DNA from: Silanimonas sp.
Lineage (GTDB): Bacteria > Pseudomonadota > Gammaproteobacteria > Xanthomonadales > Xanthomonadaceae
Direction: 5' to 3'
Assembly: GCF_027531545.1 (NCBI RefSeq)
Contig: NZ_JAPZSC010000018.1
Coordinates: 281,012-345,011 of the forward strand
DNA: 64,000 nucleotides
Shown one piece after another: positions 43,694-51,671 of this stretch (positions are counted from its first letter, which is position 1; each line of letters opens with the position of its first letter). The position numbers and the translations under genes were made by a program. The notes beneath the pieces were generated by a model. That model was not told the origin of the DNA. It ran no database searches and worked only from the letters and a program-made list of their open reading frames with translations.

Positions 43694-43808
43694 ACGATCA
43701 ATGTTGCATGATGCCGCACGAGAGTCTATAAGGGCTAGTCGAATCGCCTAATGGCTACAAATGAGCGCCCCGAGAGAAAAAAAGCATCAGCCCATAGGGG
43801 GCAGTCTC

Positions 43809-44126
43809 ATGACTCCAGGAGACGTAAAGTCCGCTTTCGCTCGTCGCGGAATCGCGATTGCGGAGTGGGCGAGAGCCAATGGATACCCCGAAAAGCTGGT
43901 TTATCGCGTTCTGCGTTCCGCGCAAGTTCCTCTGCGGGGCAAGAGCCACGACATCGCCGTCCAACTGGGCCTCAAGAGCGGCGTTGTCCGCGCTTGTAGC
44001 GGCGCGCTGCTCAACCAACAGCCCGTTTCGCAGGGGGCCGAGAGTCCTCGGCCGCCTCGCGCCGACGACTTAAGTGCGCCGGCAAAGTGCTCACCTGCAA
44101 GGGGGTGGCCGACCGGTAACCGTTAG
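43809..44126 (+). CDS. BcepMu gp16-like DNA-binding protein
   Basis: A 105-residue protein starting at ATG 43809 behind an AGGGGG site. Residues 1-55 (VKSAFARRGIAIAEWARANG, VYRVLRSAQVPLRGKSHDIA) match the small phage-associated family named for BcepMu gp16, putative DNA-binding regulators of transposable phages. The last 40 residues are Pro/Ser-rich and unlike the family, so the true functional end may be earlier or a frameshift may have occurred. It is divergent from the XRE repressor and upstream of tnsABC, suggesting that it regulates transposition genes. Confidence 0.65.
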   Translation: MTPGDVKSAFARRGIAIAEWARANGYPEKLVYRVLRSAQVPLRGKSHDIAVQLGLKSGVVRACSGALLNQQPVSQGAESPRPPRADDLSAPAKCSPARGWPTGNR

Positions 44127-44150
44127 TCAAATCCTTGCCGGAAAAAAGAA

Positions 44151-44174
44151 CGCCACCCCCTGGCAGGGGTGGCG
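44151..44174 (-). terminator. Intrinsic terminator reading leftward, ahead of tnsA
   Basis: A perfect 9-bp stem (CGCCACCCC and GGGGTGGCG) with a 6-nt loop. Read on the minus strand it is followed by TTCTTTTTT, the pattern of a Rho-independent terminator. It would stop antisense transcription coming out of tnsABC; in the rightward direction there is no U-run. Confidence 0.6.
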
Positions 44175-44211
44175 CTCCGGCGTGGCGCGTCGAGACGAGC
44201 CTGAACCGCTC

Positions 44212-44297
44212 GCCGAGGATCTACCTCGGCCTTCTCGCCGTCAAGCCTCCGGAACATCCCTAGACGCTCTCGCAACAACGAGAGCGAGCCGGAGGCT
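44212..44297 (+). promoter_or_regulatory. Structured tnsA leader that buries its ribosome-binding site
   Basis: Two further inverted repeats precede tnsA. GCCGAGG-ATCTA-CCTCGGC lies at 44212-44230. A nested pair at 44244-44297 has outer arms AGCCTCCGG and CCGGAGGCT and inner arms CGCTCTCG and CGAGAGCG around a CAACAA loop. The outer 3' arm contains GGAGG, the ribosome-binding site 8 bp before the tnsA ATG, so folding would block translation. Confidence 0.65.
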
Positions 44298-44302
44298 ACC
44301 TG

Positions 44303-45217
44303 ATGAAATTGCAAATCAACGCGGCCAAGTTGTCGTCCGCCATCGCTGATGGACGCGGAAGAGGCGTGGGCGACGAATACACGCCGTGGATTCAGATTCG
44401 CCGATCGACGAGCAGTCCTTTTTCGAACCAATCGATCTGGCGTCTTCCCGGCATGCGAAGAGCCAGTCACTTCTTGTCCCGCGGCGAGCGCGAAATCGCG
44501 ACCATCGTCAGCTTCGCAGGCGCAACGGACATCCGGGAGCAGTATCCCCTGTTCGCCTGGCCGCATCCGCATCCTGCGGATGAGATTCACGGGGTGCACA
44601 GCAATTCACCCCACATCGGCATGGAGCGCATCGCAGCCGAAGCAGGGATCAAGCTAACGCACTATCCGAGGACGAAGATTCCGGTGGTCTTGACCATCGA
44701 TCTGATGGTCACGTTCCCCGAACGCGACACCTCAAAAGATCAGCTGCTGGGCATCAGCTGCAAGCCGCGCCAGGGACGCAATGGTGGCTACCCTCTGCGC
44801 GTCCTTGAGCGGCTGGAGTTGGACAGGCGCTACTGCGCTCGTGCAGACATCCGCCATTTGCTGCTACATCCAGAGATGTTTCCGCGGGATCTCTCAGCAT
44901 CACTCACGTGGATCTCCCCCGACTCTCATCGCAACGCATGGGGGGCAATCCGAAAGTCGAGTACCTATCTCGACTTTGTAGATCGCGTGGGCCGCAAGGC
45001 ATATGAACGCCCCCCCTATTTGGTCGTTGAAAAGGCGGCGTCGCGCCTAAGCATTCCTTCAGCTCAGGCAGGAGAGTTCCTCAAGATCGCTCTGTGGACT
45101 CAAGATCTCGATGTTGACTTGAACCGACGCCTAAGCATGTCGAGTCCCTTTCGACCTGGCGGCAGAGCGATGAAGACACTTCTCGCATCGATGCTCTTTG
45201 GCCGCCGCGATGCCTAA
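44303..45217 (+). CDS. tnsA: Tn7-type transposase endonuclease TnsA
   Basis: A 304-residue restriction-enzyme-like endonuclease that cuts the 5' ends of a Tn7-type transposon. The candidate catalytic set is Glu62 (SRGEREIATIV), Asp133 (VVLTIDLMVTF) and Lys154 (LLGISCKPRQ), in the E-D-(x)K order of Tn7 TnsA. The C-terminal half is a winged-helix-like part that would contact TnsC. Having both TnsA and TnsB predicts cut-and-paste transposition. Its translation start lies behind a sequestering hairpin. The end overlaps tnsB. Confidence 0.88.
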   Translation: MKLQINAAKLSSAIADGRGRGVGDEYTPWIQIRRSTSSPFSNQSIWRLPGMRRASHFLSRGEREIATIVSFAGATDIREQYPLFAWPHPHPADEIHGVHSNSPHIGMERIAAEAGIKLTHYPRTKIPVVLTIDLMVTFPERDTSKDQLLGISCKPRQGRNGGYPLRVLERLELDRRYCARADIRHLLLHPEMFPRDLSASLTWISPDSHRNAWGAIRKSSTYLDFVDRVGRKAYERPPYLVVEKAASRLSIPSAQAGEFLKIALWTQDLDVDLNRRLSMSSPFRPGGRAMKTLLASMLFGRRDA

Positions 45218-47456
45218 GCTTGGTCACGTACTCGTCGACACGACAGTCACAGGGGCGCTCGCCGCGCCACTGCGCATCCTGATGATTGATCAGGAGGACG
45301 GGAGCGCAATCGTTATGCCGCTTCGCCGTCAATCGCCGAACGGGCGCTCGATCTACTACCTACAACATCCAAGATCGATGCGTCTCTCGGCAATCGGTGA
45401 GCTGATCGATCAGGGCGCCATAAGGGAGGCCGCCTTCGACGTGCCGGCACTTTGGGGGGTGTCCGATGCCGACTACGTCTCGGCTGCCGCGAACCAAAAA
45501 GACGCGGACGACCGGGTAAACAGGCTCAAGAAGCGCGATGAATTCTTTGAGAGCATCGAGCCATACATCTCCAAGCTATCCATCCAAGGAGTGATTCGGA
45601 GCTTCAATTCAGTCATCGCCCAGATTGGGAAGGACAGTCCGACGAAGAGCGCTGCCCAACAGATCATTCGTCGCCTGTGCCTCTACATCCTGTCGTTGGG
45701 GCGGAGAAACTCGCTGATTCCACTGACGAGCCGATGTGGAGCACCAGGAAAGGAGCGGACGGTCGTGAGGCCGACGGGAAGGCCAAAGCAAAACACCCAA
45801 GGCAAGAACTATGTGATGACGGAAAGCGATAAGGAGAAGTGCGCGATCGCTATGCAACTCTGTGATGCCGGGAAGTCACTGAGCGAAGCCTTCGCTATCG
45901 CGAACACTGCCTATTGGAGTGATGCCTCAACGGACGAACAAGGTCGAGTGACCCACAAACTTTGGGACGTCTCGAGCCGCCCAACACTTGACCAGTTTAC
46001 GTATTGGGGGCGAAGAGCGTCCGCTAACGTAAAGCTCAAGACATTTGGAGACTTCCATCGAGAGGCGCCTACGCGTCGTGGCGGCAGTTCCGCGGATAAG
46101 GCCCATGCGGTCGGGGTTCTCATGGAGCTCGACAGCACCAGCGCGGACGTCTATCTGACATCCGTCGAGTCACGGAACCGAACTCTTCCGCCGATGCATC
46201 GGTACGTCGTCAAATGCCCGGTCACGAAGGCCGTTCTTGGCTTTCATCTTGATTGGGAGGCCCCGAGTCCGCGAATCGCCCTCCGAGCCGTTCTTTCCGC
46301 TGCGGAGGACAAGAAGGCGCTTTGCGAGCGATTCGGTGTTGAATGCGGAGTGGATCAATGGCCGGGAATTCTGGCTTCTTCATACCTTGTAGACAACGGT
46401 GAATTTAAGGCGAGTGAGATCACCGATGCCGAGAAAGAATTCGGGTTCGCAATTGAGTACACGCGAGCCTACTCGGGTGAGTCGAAGCCGAACGTCGAAT
46501 CCCAGCACAAGTCGGACCATCTCCGTCTGGACCACAAGCTAAGTGGAACAACCCGCGGCCGACAAAAGAAGCGCGGGGAAGAGACGCCGGCTTCCCGGGC
46601 CTTGATCAATTACTGGGAATTCATGCAACTGGCTCTAAAGCACTACCTTAGGTGGAACGACGAACTGGTTCCGGATTGCGCACCGGTTGCGATGATTGCC
46701 GCTGGGCTATCGCCAACAAGAATCAACGTCTTCAAGTGGTTTCGGGATACTCATCAGATCAAGCAGAAGCATGTCGATCTCGAGCATCTTCGCTTCTTCA
46801 CGTTGCCTTCTTGGCCCGCTGTCCTGAAGGAGGACGGGATTCACCTGCTTTCCCAGGATAGGAAGAGCATTCTCAGCTTCGTTCGATACTACTCGGCAAA
46901 GCTTTGGGACGATGATCGATTCCAAAAGATCAGGGCAAGACGCCGCTCGCTTCGAATTGATATTCGCATCGACTCGAGCAACATTGAGCAGATCTACGTT
47001 CCTCTTTCTGAAGGAATGTGCATCGTTCCGAACGTGACCGCCATCGACCAAGAGAGAACGATGTGCGGACTTGCGGACCTCATCGAGTCCACGCGCAGCT
47101 GGAATGAGAAAAGGCATCAGTCCCGACAACTGAAGGAACAGGCCGAGGCAAGCGATGTCCTCGAGCGACATCAGATCGAGTCGGATGCCAGAAGAGAGAA
47201 GCGAGCCGAGTCGGCAAAAGGATCGAAAGGACCTGGGCGTTCCCAAAGGGATCGAACCTCGCTAGCGGAACGCGCGCGTGAGGAATCTGCGAAGGTCATT
47301 GCGCAATCGAAAGCATCAGTGTCGAGGGCGTTAAGCAAGAAGGAAGCCACAACCATAGAAAGTCCTGGCGACGAAAAACTCGTCGATGCGCCGACTCCTG
47401 AAGCTGCGATCGTGTCTCGATTCTTGCTTGATATGAGGCAAAAGAGATCGTTATGA
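45210..47456 (+). CDS. tnsB: Tn7-type DDE transposase TnsB
   Basis: A 748-residue DDE integrase-type transposase that binds the transposon ends and joins the 3' ends. The catalytic triad is Asp308 (LMELDST), Asp395 (LVDNGEF) and Glu430 (PNVESQH). The 87- and 35-residue spacings match Tn7 TnsB (D273, D361, E396). N-terminal HTH regions precede the core, and the C-terminal 130 residues are a charged tail that should recruit TnsC. The ATG at 45210 is preferred over an upstream TTG at 45198; it overlaps the tnsA stop, and the end overlaps tnsC by ATGA. Confidence 0.92.
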   Translation: MPKLGHVLVDTTVTGALAAPLRILMIDQEDGSAIVMPLRRQSPNGRSIYYLQHPRSMRLSAIGELIDQGAIREAAFDVPALWGVSDADYVSAAANQKDADDRVNRLKKRDEFFESIEPYISKLSIQGVIRSFNSVIAQIGKDSPTKSAAQQIIRRLCLYILSLGRRNSLIPLTSRCGAPGKERTVVRPTGRPKQNTQGKNYVMTESDKEKCAIAMQLCDAGKSLSEAFAIANTAYWSDASTDEQGRVTHKLWDVSSRPTLDQFTYWGRRASANVKLKTFGDFHREAPTRRGGSSADKAHAVGVLMELDSTSADVYLTSVESRNRTLPPMHRYVVKCPVTKAVLGFHLDWEAPSPRIALRAVLSAAEDKKALCERFGVECGVDQWPGILASSYLVDNGEFKASEITDAEKEFGFAIEYTRAYSGESKPNVESQHKSDHLRLDHKLSGTTRGRQKKRGEETPASRALINYWEFMQLALKHYLRWNDELVPDCAPVAMIAAGLSPTRINVFKWFRDTHQIKQKHVDLEHLRFFTLPSWPAVLKEDGIHLLSQDRKSILSFVRYYSAKLWDDDRFQKIRARRRSLRIDIRIDSSNIEQIYVPLSEGMCIVPNVTAIDQERTMCGLADLIESTRSWNEKRHQSRQLKEQAEASDVLERHQIESDARREKRAESAKGSKGPGRSQRDRTSLAERAREESAKVIAQSKASVSRALSKKEATTIESPGDEKLVDAPTPEAAIVSRFLLDMRQKRSL

Positions 47457-48904
47457 GCGGTCCGAATGATCCCGGGGGGAACCCGCTGGTGCATCATCTT
47501 CCTGCTTGGCGTTCGCAAGAAGAACTGATCCGTCAGCTGTATTTCGACCCATTGGAAGGCCGTCTTTCAGAGTCGTCCTCAGTCGAGCAAAGAATGCGTC
47601 TCTTGGGCGAGTACAAGGCAGCCTTTGTGCCGACAGCGATGGCGGTCGATTTGGCATACATGCTGCAAATGGAGATTCATCAAGCAATGGACGCTCGCGA
47701 TCCTCGTGTGTCAGACAAGATCCTCGAACTGAACAAGATCGCCCTAAGCGCAGGTGAACCCATAGCGAAAGAGGCATCGGCCTTCCACGCAGCAGGTGGC
47801 GCCATGCTCCGTGGCGACACTGGCGTCGGCAAATCGGCGACACTCGCTGCCGTGTCTCGAGTGGTTTTCCCAATACATCTCGTTGACTATGGATCGACTC
47901 TCGAGAAGTATGGGATCGCTCGACTGGTTCACGTGTACTTCCTTCGCATAGACCTCAATTCGAAGGGATCTACCTGGACTCTTGCAACAGCGATCACCGG
48001 TGCACTAGACAAGCTTCTGGGCACCAACTACACGGCGCGGGTGGGTCGGGCGAGAAATCACGAGATCGCAATCGCTGACGTCTTGCGGATCCTTCTGCAG
48101 CATCATGTAGCCGTATTGATTCTAGATGAGCTTCAGGACAAGACGTTGCAGATCGCCAATCAAGCGATCGACGTTCTTGAGTTCTTCAGACACCTGATGA
48201 ATCACGGAGTCGCCGTCATCCTTTCGGGTCATCCGAAGGCATTCACTCTGGTGGAGAGCAACACGCAACTCATGCGCCGATTCTCGATGATCGGCGATTA
48301 TGAGTTCTTTCGAGGCCTGCCAACGGCCTCTCCCTCAGATAAGGATCCAAGCTCGGAGTGGGACCAGTTCACCGAAGCCATGATGTGGTTCCGTGTTGTC
48401 GACGCCGTCGAGGATGAATCGACTGTGCGCGCAAACCTCTCGGAGCTTAGCGGTGGGTCTAATGGGATATTCACGGTCCTTTGGATCGAAGCCCAAAGAA
48501 TTGCACTGTCACGGAAATCATCTCCAAGCGCCGTCACCGTGAAGGATGCTCAGAAAGCTGCAACTACCCCAAGGGGGAAGGTTGCGAAAAAGCTTGGCAC
48601 CGCATTCCGGCTTGGGGGCCTAGAAGCCTCGAAGTATGACGACATTACTCCTGATCCGCGGATCACCGGGGTCAAAGCTGGGCACCAAGTCCAAGATCCC
48701 GTCATTCCTCAAGGGAAGGAAACGCCGGACAGTATCAAGGCAATGATCGCTGCATCAGAGAGAGGCAGAAAAGCCAAGGAAAAGAAGGCCAAAGCAAAAG
48801 AGACCGTTGCGGATCTTGATGCGGATGACCTCAGGCGAGCTCTGAAGGAAGAACTTGATGCGGATCTTGTGGGGCTCGCGCCACAGGGCGCACTGAAGTT
48901 TTGA
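47453..48904 (+). CDS. tnsC: Tn7-type AAA+ regulator TnsC
   Basis: A 483-residue ATPase that links target recognition by TniQ to the TnsAB transposase. Walker A is GDTGVGKS (121-128) and Walker B VLILDELQ (221-228), followed by sensor-like VAVILSGHPKAF. The C-terminal 120 residues are Lys/Glu-rich, as in TnsC proteins that contact TnsA and TnsB. It ends 34 bp before the stop of the convergent tniQ. Confidence 0.9.
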   Translation: MSGPNDPGGNPLVHHLPAWRSQEELIRQLYFDPLEGRLSESSSVEQRMRLLGEYKAAFVPTAMAVDLAYMLQMEIHQAMDARDPRVSDKILELNKIALSAGEPIAKEASAFHAAGGAMLRGDTGVGKSATLAAVSRVVFPIHLVDYGSTLEKYGIARLVHVYFLRIDLNSKGSTWTLATAITGALDKLLGTNYTARVGRARNHEIAIADVLRILLQHHVAVLILDELQDKTLQIANQAIDVLEFFRHLMNHGVAVILSGHPKAFTLVESNTQLMRRFSMIGDYEFFRGLPTASPSDKDPSSEWDQFTEAMMWFRVVDAVEDESTVRANLSELSGGSNGIFTVLWIEAQRIALSRKSSPSAVTVKDAQKAATTPRGKVAKKLGTAFRLGGLEASKYDDITPDPRITGVKAGHQVQDPVIPQGKETPDSIKAMIAASERGRKAKEKKAKAKETVADLDADDLRRALKEELDADLVGLAPQGALKF

Positions 48905-48938
48905 TGGGCGACCTGCATCTACAGACCGACTTGAATCA

Positions 48939-50249
48939 TCAGTGCCTCGTCGAGCCCCAGGGCCTTTTCCCGACTTGGGCTCCTCGGCGACGGAGCTCTC
49001 GAGACGTCCAGTGGGATGTTGGTTTGCCTAGGTAATTCCAGAGCGCTACAAGAAGATCGTCCCCGCACAGGGCTGCCACCTTCCGCGCCGTAACCTCATC
49101 AATGTGAAGTTCCATCTTATGGTAGCGAGATGCCATCGGTGTAAGCATTGTCCGACATGAGCGCTCGTCAACTCCGGACTGTTGTGCAATCTCGCTCAAC
49201 TGAATGAGAAGCCTTTGGTATTCCGGGTTAGTGGTTTGGGCTTTAGCGTAAGAGAGCTCCGTTTGCTCCGACGGACTGTCGTTCAGAGCAGAAATGCCCA
49301 TGTGCCTTAGCGCATCGAAAGTGATGAGCCGTGTCACAAGGTCGCACGGACGTCCTCGAAGTCTGATTTCCGCATCAACGTTGAATCGATTTCCGAGACT
49401 TAGCATCCTTCCCACTTCACTCAAGCTCATATCCCATCGTTCAGAGACCTTGCGTTCGACATGCTTGATTAGCTCCGCTGTGTCGCCAATGCACGCCTTT
49501 GCGGCACTCACTAGGGCGATCCAGTTCTCGATGCACACATCTTGCGGGTCGGAAAAGCATGCTGTGTGCCAAAGCCGGATTAGTGCGGCGTATCCGTCAG
49601 ACGGTGCAATCTCTCGCTCAATGGGAAGGAGCTCTGAAGCTTTGATCTCATGCGGCATCCCCGGGAGTATCCCGTGCCCGCGACTGCTAAAGACGTAGGG
49701 CGCCTCGAGGAGTTCGCACCCATGAATGGTGCAGTGGCCAAGCCACGGCGCCTGATGCGAGGCGCGCCAGGTCGAAAATCCTCGCTCCGACAAGTCTCCG
49801 TCCTTGCAAACTGGGCAAAGTCTGTAGGCGGATGCTGTTAGGCGCCTCATCCATCGGGAGTGTACGAGTGAGGCGCACAGCCGACTGGCGTCTTCAACCC
49901 CCATTTCACTGCGAAGACTATGGTATAGCCCTCTCCGGCCCGCGGCGCAGTACGCTCCTAGCATCGAGAAGTCCGCCGCAACTCTTCCTGTCTTCTGGAT
50001 ATCTCCGTAGATGCTGAGTGCAACCCGAGGTGCGTCTCTCGCGAACGGCATGACGACCTGGCTCCAGTCACAGCGCGTTGCGATCCCCGCAAGCGCTTGG
50101 TTCATAGAGCGCTTTCCCATCGAACGTGCGCGAAAGAGAATCACGTTCATCAACAGGTCGTCTCTACGTAACGCCGGCGCGTAGCCAATCGGCTCGCGAT
50201 GATTCTCGGAAGGCGAGACGTCCGGGATAGTGATGTTCACATCGTGCAT
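48939..50249 (-). CDS. tniQ: TniQ/TnsD-type target-selection protein
   Basis: A 436-residue TniQ-domain protein. The zinc-ribbon pattern is RLCPVCKDGD (C145, C148) followed by WLGHCTIHGCEL (C173, H176), the hallmark TniQ finger. The N-terminal part has the family MNVILFRARSMGKRSMN-like lead, and the C-terminal third carries HTH-like segments (TARKVAALCGDDLLVALWNYLG). It should direct insertion to a specific site and recruit TnsC. The ATG at 50249 has a nearby GAAGAG; a GTG at 50279 is the alternative start. It is convergent to tnsC, not in line with it. Confidence 0.87.
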   Translation of the reverse strand: MHDVNITIPDVSPSENHREPIGYAPALRRDDLLMNVILFRARSMGKRSMNQALAGIATRCDWSQVVMPFARDAPRVALSIYGDIQKTGRVAADFSMLGAYCAAGRRGLYHSLRSEMGVEDASRLCASLVHSRWMRRLTASAYRLCPVCKDGDLSERGFSTWRASHQAPWLGHCTIHGCELLEAPYVFSSRGHGILPGMPHEIKASELLPIEREIAPSDGYAALIRLWHTACFSDPQDVCIENWIALVSAAKACIGDTAELIKHVERKVSERWDMSLSEVGRMLSLGNRFNVDAEIRLRGRPCDLVTRLITFDALRHMGISALNDSPSEQTELSYAKAQTTNPEYQRLLIQLSEIAQQSGVDERSCRTMLTPMASRYHKMELHIDEVTARKVAALCGDDLLVALWNYLGKPTSHWTSRELRRRGAQVGKRPWGSTRH

Positions 50250-50279
50250 CGCTCTTCGGGGTGGGCCCCCTACCTGCAC

Positions 50280-50619
50280 GGAATGCTTTCATGTTTCGTG
50301 GTTTGGAACATTCTTTCGGAACCGGGCGCACGGATACCGCCCGGGCGAAGGCCCTTAGGCCCTCATTCCAAGGACGCCAAAACTAAGCTGGATGGCCATG
50401 ATGCACAGTCGTGATCGGCACCATGCCGCTGCCTTGGCAGCCAGCCTTTCGTTGCCTCGATGGTACGAGACCGCCGCCGAGCTCGGCCTGATAAGTGAGG
50501 GGCGCAAATCGACCCAAAGCAGCCGTTCACCCGGGGCATCAGCTTCTAGACCTCCGTGCCACCAAAGACTGAGGTAGGGTCGTAGCCTTCACGTACATCC
50601 AACATCGATAGAGGGGCTC
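50280..50619. other. Gene-free gap between tniQ and the HEPN-like gene
   Basis: About 340 bp without a credible gene. It holds gtttggaacattctttcgg at 50301-50319, an inverted near-copy (18 of 19) of the repeat in front of the oxidoreductase gene at 9345. It also has a weaker ggaatgctttc match at 50280-50290 and tcgacccaaagcagccgttc at 50509-50528, a motif recurring in the other cargo gaps. It is a plausible transposon-end or tniQ promoter region. Confidence 0.5.
50301..50319. repeat. Inverted copy of the 19-bp gttccaaa repeat near tniQ
   Basis: The reverse complement, ccgaaagaatgttccaaac, differs at one position from ccgaaagaaagttccaaac at 9366-9384. It lies 52 bp upstream of the tniQ ATG and is possibly a TnsB-binding site; no other strong copy was found at the left side of the island. 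Confidence 0.6.
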
Positions 50620-51303
50620 GTGAGCGAGTCGAACGGCCACTTTCCGCGACCGGTTTTCGATGCGAACGGAACCTACACGGTGCGAACCGCCGACAGTTAC
50701 TTGGTAGACGACAGCCGCGTGCGAGAACTGGCCGATATCGTTTACGCGCGCCGAGACTTGGCCAAGGCATACGACTTTCTCGCTCGGTGCTTGGACGAAG
50801 ACGGCAGCGGGCGATCGGATGAATTCGAGGAAGCCCTGTGGGTGGCCACGGTCGTCTTTTACGCCAAGCCTTTCGGACGCAACCACGCCCGCGGCGCGTT
50901 CGATGCCAACGCTTTCCTCAACGAGCGATTGAGCGACGACGGTCGGCGATTACATGAGTACCTGCGCCGCTTGCGCCATCGCTGGGCCGCGCACGACGAC
51001 GGCCTCGGCGAGGACAAGACGGTCGCGATCTACTTGCCGCCGTCGCCCCCACAGTCGTTTCTCGAGCTTGGACTGCACGCACAGGCGCGTCGGGTCATCT
51101 CCCCAGGTACAGAGATCGCGCGTCAGGTCGAACCACATGTCGCGTGGGTTCGCGACATCCTTGCGGCGCATGAGACGCAACGCCGGGACGCCATTGCGCG
51201 CGAGCTGATAGCCACCCGATTCCACAACCTGCAGCTGATGGGCATTGCCTCGTCCGCGCCTTTGGCCGTGGATCTCGATTCGGTCCTTCGCCTTCCGCGA
51301 TAA
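50620..51303 (+). CDS. HEPN-like hypothetical protein (island cargo)
   Basis: A 227-residue soluble protein starting at GTG 50620 behind GAGGGG. It is mostly helical, with RLRHRWAAHDDGLG near residue 115, a basic-then-His motif like the Rx4-6H of HEPN ribonucleases. The preceding helices (RVRELADIVYARRDLAKAYDFLAR) also fit a HEPN-like bundle. If active it would be an RNase effector or an abortive-infection component. It stands alone between two gene-free gaps, so whether it belongs with the downstream nuclease module is uncertain. Confidence 0.65.
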   Translation: MSESNGHFPRPVFDANGTYTVRTADSYLVDDSRVRELADIVYARRDLAKAYDFLARCLDEDGSGRSDEFEEALWVATVVFYAKPFGRNHARGAFDANAFLNERLSDDGRRLHEYLRRLRHRWAAHDDGLGEDKTVAIYLPPSPPQSFLELGLHAQARRVISPGTEIARQVEPHVAWVRDILAAHETQRRDAIARELIATRFHNLQLMGIASSAPLAVDLDSVLRLPR

Positions 51304-51671
51304 CCGAATGAGACGATGGGCGTGGCTGGCGGCAACATAGAAAGCGAGTCGGGGGGCAACGGACGGCACCCTGAGTTTTTGCCGACTTGGGCCTACCCAA
51401 AGCGACCTTTTCCCTAGTGTTTGGTTTCCAAGCGGTTGTACTACTCGTACTCCGGGCGGGGGCGTCGTGGTGAAACTGAGCTCGCTAGGCGCTACATCTC
51501 CGGCGTCGGACGTCATGAGTTTATGCTGTAGGTACATCAGGGTACCGGGACTTCGATTGGAGCCGCTCAACCAGACAGACCAACGAGTCAGTCGCCTCGC
51601 AATTGTTGCTTCCGCTTAGCTCGGTAGTCAGGAAACAACGGTCAGCTCAAACCCAATCAAGGAAGAAGCGT
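51304..51671. other. Gene-free gap before the OLD nuclease gene
   Basis: About 370 bp with no credible gene. It contains cctacccaaagcgacctttt at 51392-51411, a relative of the gacccaaagc motif at 50509 and 56407. The last 70 bp can be read in frame with the nuclease from a TTG at 51603, but this gives a poor N-terminus. The promoter of the defence module probably lies here. Confidence 0.5.

Noticed and set aside
50301..50319. gtttggaacattctttcgg as a sigma-54 promoter
   Set aside because: The -24 GG and -12 GC elements are not at the required spacing; better described as a copy of the 19-bp repeat.
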